Shown here in pieces: positions 60,340 to 64,000 of a DNA stretch of 64,000 nt. The notes beneath the pieces were generated by a model. The model was not told the DNA's origin, did no database searches, and saw nothing but the letters and a program-made list of their open reading frames with translations. The stretch lies in contig OU452201.1 in the NCBI GenBank assembly GCA_911728435.2, positions 23,498,001-23,562,000 of the forward strand, read 5' to 3'. Both the position numbers and the translations under genes were made by a program. Positions within the stretch are counted from its first letter, which is position 1; the number at the start of each line of letters is the position of its first letter. This stretch comes from Apoderus coryli. Taxonomy: Eukaryota; Arthropoda; Insecta; Coleoptera; Attelabidae.

Positions 60340-60800
60340 CTTAAAAAACTACTAATTTATACTTATTTTTATTTTACTACTATTCACATGAACTAAATCT
60401 GGCAGAATTGTTTTTAAATGAGACAAGTTGACACAATTGGCATTCGAATATTGTTTTTTTACCGTCCTCACCAGACGGGATACAATTTCAATAATAATAA
60501 AAAAAGTTCAATGACTCCGTTCGAGTAACAATACCTATGTGCAGACGGGCGACAATTTCAATACTAATAAAAAAGTTCAATGAACTGGGTCATAGAGATA
60601 CAAGAAATGTATCGATATACTCTTTCCTTCCTTATTAGAGATGCAAGAAATGTATCGATATATGAAATTTATATATAAATTTAATTTATAAATTTATTAT
60701 TATATTAAAAACAAAATTTCCTAATTTATACCTATTTTTATTTTACACTATTCACTTGAAAATTGTTTCATTGACACAAGCTGTCACATTTGTCAGTCAA
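60340..60800. repeat. Local direct duplications
   Basis: Three word pairs repeat. CTAATTTATACTTATTTTTATTTTA occurs near 60353 and, with small changes, 60720. GACGGG-ACAATTTCAAT with TAAAAAAGTTCAATGA occurs near 60475 and 60546. AAGAAATGTATCGATATA occurs near 60602 and 60644. It may be a decayed tandem array or repeat insertions. Confidence 0.5.
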
Positions 60801-62440
60801 ATATGTCAAAACTATCTAGGTTCCGTGCGTATGCATTTGAAGATAATAAAAAGAAAACGTCAAAGTATATAATATGTTCTTAACGTTAAGCCTTCGTAAC
60901 CGTAAGGTTCCGGGGCCAAGTTTGGGAGCGGAACTATTTTTTAAGTGAAATTGTATGCTGTCTTCAAATTATTACCTGTCATGTTTATTAAATCCTTTTA
61001 CATTAGATATTTCATTAATAATTATACAATGATATGATATGAATTTACTGTTATGATATAGCGTAAATTTGAAGCATTTTGCTATATTATGCCAAATAGC
61101 TAAACAAGTGTACGAAATGTATTAAAAAAATATATTTTCGATCTCAATTTCTCAGCCTCTAATAGTTGAAGCCATGTTTCTCATGATTTAAGATTGGTCA
61201 CAGTCTAAAATGAATTACTACACCCGGAGACCTGTACAGATGCGCGTTCTATTTACCAACAGTTTTGGAAATATGATATTAAAATGACTTTTTGGTAGAA
61301 AATTCATAATTCAATTAAACAAAAGTAAATGAAAATCCAGGAGTCAGAGTCGACTAATTAATTCCTCAACTCTCAGTTTTTCTTTTTTTTTGGATAAACT
61401 TCTAAGGTAAACAAAACCAGAAGCGGACCAATATGCATACGGGAAGGAGTGTAACAAATTTTTTTAAAAATTTTAATTTTTAAGGTTCAGCCATGGCTTA
61501 TGAATATTTTTTTGAGATTGAACTGACAAATATTTGGAATTATAGTATATGTTAATTAATATTTATTTTTGTTATTAGGCATATTTTATTTCTCGATTTA
61601 TATTAATTTAATTTACCTTAATGTATTAATTGTCCTGTAAATGGATCTTAAAATATCTGTTGGGTAATAAAGCTACTATTATTATTAATGGTTAAATATA
61701 TGAGATTTGTAACAGTATCCACAACACTGCTTGATCTCTCTCCTGGGGATGCTAAAAGTCTTCGCACAACGCGCGCCGAGATTTAAAAAATTAATTTGGT
61801 GGTAACGCGTGTGTTGTAGTGACATGGCGGTAATAAAATAACAAAGAAACCAGTAATGTCAACCATAAACTCATATAATATTATACAACGTGTTGAAATA
61901 AACGCGCTTAGGTCGATTATATTACACGGAAACTTAAGACCACACAATCAAACACAATATATAACTAAAACTAATACTCTATCCGTCGGGTTACCATAAC
62001 AGTCACGTAAGTAATTTCGTATATTTAGTGTTTCAGCTGGAGCAAAATACTTATACTACAGTTTGATAAATTCTATCAACGAAAAATATCATGATAGTTC
62101 ACACTATAAGTAAATATTACATGGGATTTTAGGCAAAATAATTGTTGACATCATAAGTTAAACGGAAAAAAAATTAAAATGCCAAAATCAATAAAGAAAA
62201 AATATATATATTTGTAGTATGTATTAATAAAATCAAAAATATTCCTCCATTTGGAATCTACATACGTATTTATTCAAAGGAACTTTCGTTCACGAGTAAT
62301 GAGGCGAGTTTATTTGTGTTAACAGCGTTGCGTGTTACTTGTAGTCATTTTAACTAATCCTCAACGATAAATTATTCAAAAATTCATATCCAATTGCTTA
62401 ATTTCATTTGTGTAAACAGGCAGTGTTCTATAAAATATGA
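60801..62440. other. Gene-free stretch
   Basis: No recognised gene. A GC-richer patch lies at about 61735-61785 (CTCTCCTGGGGATGC, ACGCGCGCCGAG). Confidence 0.4.
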
Positions 62441-62446
62441 ACACGA

Positions 62447-62471
62447 TATTATATATATATATATATATATG
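62447..62471. repeat. TA microsatellite
   Basis: An uninterrupted alternating A-T run. Confidence 0.9.
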
Positions 62472-62899
62472 TTAATTTGAGCAACAACCAAAAATTATTC
62501 ATGCGTAGGAAGTAATTCTGTTAGAAATAATTATATCAATAATTATATTCGATATAATGTGAAAACCTATTTATACAACATTTTAAAAGTTTTTTACTGA
62601 TCGGCTTAGGGCTTAGTTTAGTAACCACCCATTTTATGAGAATCTTAATTATTATATTACATCATTTATCTTACAACCCAATTCCGGTTACTGAATCAAA
62701 GGGAGTTTCTTTTCCTTAATAATTATTCGAAAAATCTATCTGGCTAACCCAATAAATCATAATATATTTTACTACATAAAAATATGTATTAGATATTATC
62801 CATCTTATAATTGTTCGGGACTGATATCAAAGCTAAAACCACGTGGAAATATTTGTCAAAAACAGTCCCAATCGAACGTTCCATAGAAAAAAATGAATT

Positions 62900-62910
62900 A
62901 TATATAAAAG
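62900..62910 (+). promoter_or_regulatory. TATA box
   Basis: ATATATAAAAG lies about 60 bp before the ATG at 62962 and about 30 bp before a TTTTAGCAGTTC sequence that could be the start site. Confidence 0.4.
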
Positions 62911-62961
62911 CCGATGTAATTTAAATTTTAGCAGTTCTTCTTTTTAATTTAAGTAAAATTA

Positions 62962-63060
62962 ATGTTTCCAATAACTAGAATATTAAAACCAATTAAAATT
63001 TGGAATTCTATGTTACAAAATAGTATACAAACATTTTCGTTGCGAGCGCTCACCCGTCAA
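62962..63060 (+). CDS. Candidate first exon, mitochondrial presequence-like
   Basis: The ATG is followed by 33 codons ending exactly at a CAA|GTATGT donor in phase 0. The peptide (M-F-P-I-T-R-I-L-K-P-I-K-I-W..., ending S-L-R-A-L-T-R-Q) has three Arg, two Lys and no acidic residue. It can form a basic amphipathic helix, as mitochondrial import signals do. A TATA box lies upstream at a plausible distance. The mature part of the protein would lie beyond the window or in an exon not recognised here. No gene is named. A chance frame cannot be excluded, although ATG, composition and donor agree. Confidence 0.35.
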
Positions 63061-63159
63061 GTATGTACAGTAGACTGGTTTACTAATCGTCTTGCGGTTG
63101 TTCAGGGCTTTTCTAGAGAAGGATGTGACTCTAGGGACCTTGTTTCTTTGTATGTCTGA

Positions 63160-64000
63160 TACCTAGGTAATTGTTTTTATTTAACCCTCTTCCCGTGAAG
63201 AGATGTAAAGAACACTGGCCACAAATCAAAAACGCAGTAATATATACTAAGTGATGATCAGGACAAGCTGAAGAATAAAATCTTTGGCTATCGTTTTGTT
63301 TCTTTTACAAAATTTTGCCTGCAAAATGCCACTAAATTGTTTTGATTTTTAAATACGAAAGTGACGAAATTATAAAGCAGGTGAAATATTTTCCGTAGGC
63401 ATCCATGTTATGCAATACCAGTAACATTGTTGGGCATAAGCATGATTTTGAGCCAATTTTGTATTTCTCTATATACCTTTTCAAAGGATTTTGGAGAATA
63501 CCACGCAATATAAACCAAAACCACTATACTATGTAACAGTTGTTAGATGGTGTGACATATTGAACTCAAACAAGTTTCTATAATAAGAAAACTTTAAAGT
63601 TGTGAACTTTAGAACCACCATCCTAATTTTTACTTATACTTCTTTTTTTATTATTTCCGTTTCCGCTCACTGTTATTAAACTTGCCAAACACCAGCAGTT
63701 GAGAAAGTAATAACATTTCCCGTATAGAGGTAAAGTTCGGGCTTGTATATGAGAATTTGTCGGGTGGATTTCATTTATTAGATTTATAACTGGTCACTAC
63801 TGACATTATGCACATTTTGAAGGTTATTTATTTTCATAACAAAAAATATATAGATGTCAAGCAACTGCTTATTAGTTTACCTTTCTTTGGTACGCATATT
63901 TCACAAACTTTTTTCTTAATAAAACTAATGTAGATAAATATTTTTCAATAAACTTTGTTGCAAGTATTTGTTACAATTACAATATTATAGTTTAGTGTTA
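63160..64000. other. No recognised feature
   Basis: AT-rich sequence, possibly the first intron of the candidate gene starting at 62962. No second exon is evident. Confidence 0.4.

Noticed and set aside
1..64000. CRISPR array, phage or bacterial operon
   Set aside because: No spaced direct repeats, no Shine-Dalgarno-led gene clusters; all protein traces are eukaryotic transposons or spliced exons.

Overview
The window is AT-rich eukaryotic DNA with GT-AG introns and short TAA-type retrotransposon tails. It carries a dense mixture of arthropod-type transposable elements: jockey/CR1-like LINEs, an errantivirus-type LTR element primed by tRNA-Ser, mariner relatives with DUF4817 proteins, Crypton-like recombinase and THAP transposon remnants. 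An insect is the best guess, perhaps a beetle or a hemipteran. No host gene lies complete in the window, and I see no rRNA, no intact tRNA and no CRISPR.

5.6-17.4 kb: a nested stack. An almost complete minus-strand non-LTR retrotransposon (ORF1, endonuclease, reverse transcriptase, TAA-type tail) was split by two DNA transposons. A 2.7 kb element with a TA target duplication (7177-9882) sits in the reverse transcriptase. A 4.5 kb element with a TTAA duplication (12254-16746) sits in ORF1. The TTAA element itself holds a 2.0 kb element with TIRs of about 570 bp and a DUF4817 remnant (13395-15378). Both splits keep exact target duplications, so the order of insertion can be read.

17.4-43 kb: mostly gene-free, with decayed LINE ORF1 pieces (19.6-20.1 and 23.1-23.8 kb), MITE/SINE copies, a near-perfect 67-bp-arm hairpin (25.56 kb), an internally deleted Crypton-like tyrosine recombinase (27.5-28.0 kb), a THAP transposon relic with about 175-bp TIRs (28.3-30.0 kb) and a jockey-like RT pseudogene (41.5 kb).

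42.4-44.2 kb: the clearest host sequence is one clean 86-nt TPR exon with both splice sites (43381-43296, minus strand, TMTC-like). It is wedged between a mariner-relative transposase pseudogene and a true mariner relic. A second host candidate is a TATA-driven first exon at 62962-63060 whose peptide looks like a mitochondrial presequence.

51.4-56.9 kb: a very young Ty3/gypsy errantivirus-like element with 220-bp LTRs that look identical, an AAAG target duplication, a tRNA-Ser type primer site and a polypurine tract. Its long gag-pol frame runs from protease straight to the end of RNase H and into integrase, so reverse transcriptase is missing in frame. Its env gene is broken by one frameshift. 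It probably moved using enzymes supplied by another copy. The rest of the window (57-64 kb) has an RT C-terminal fragment and dispersed repeats.
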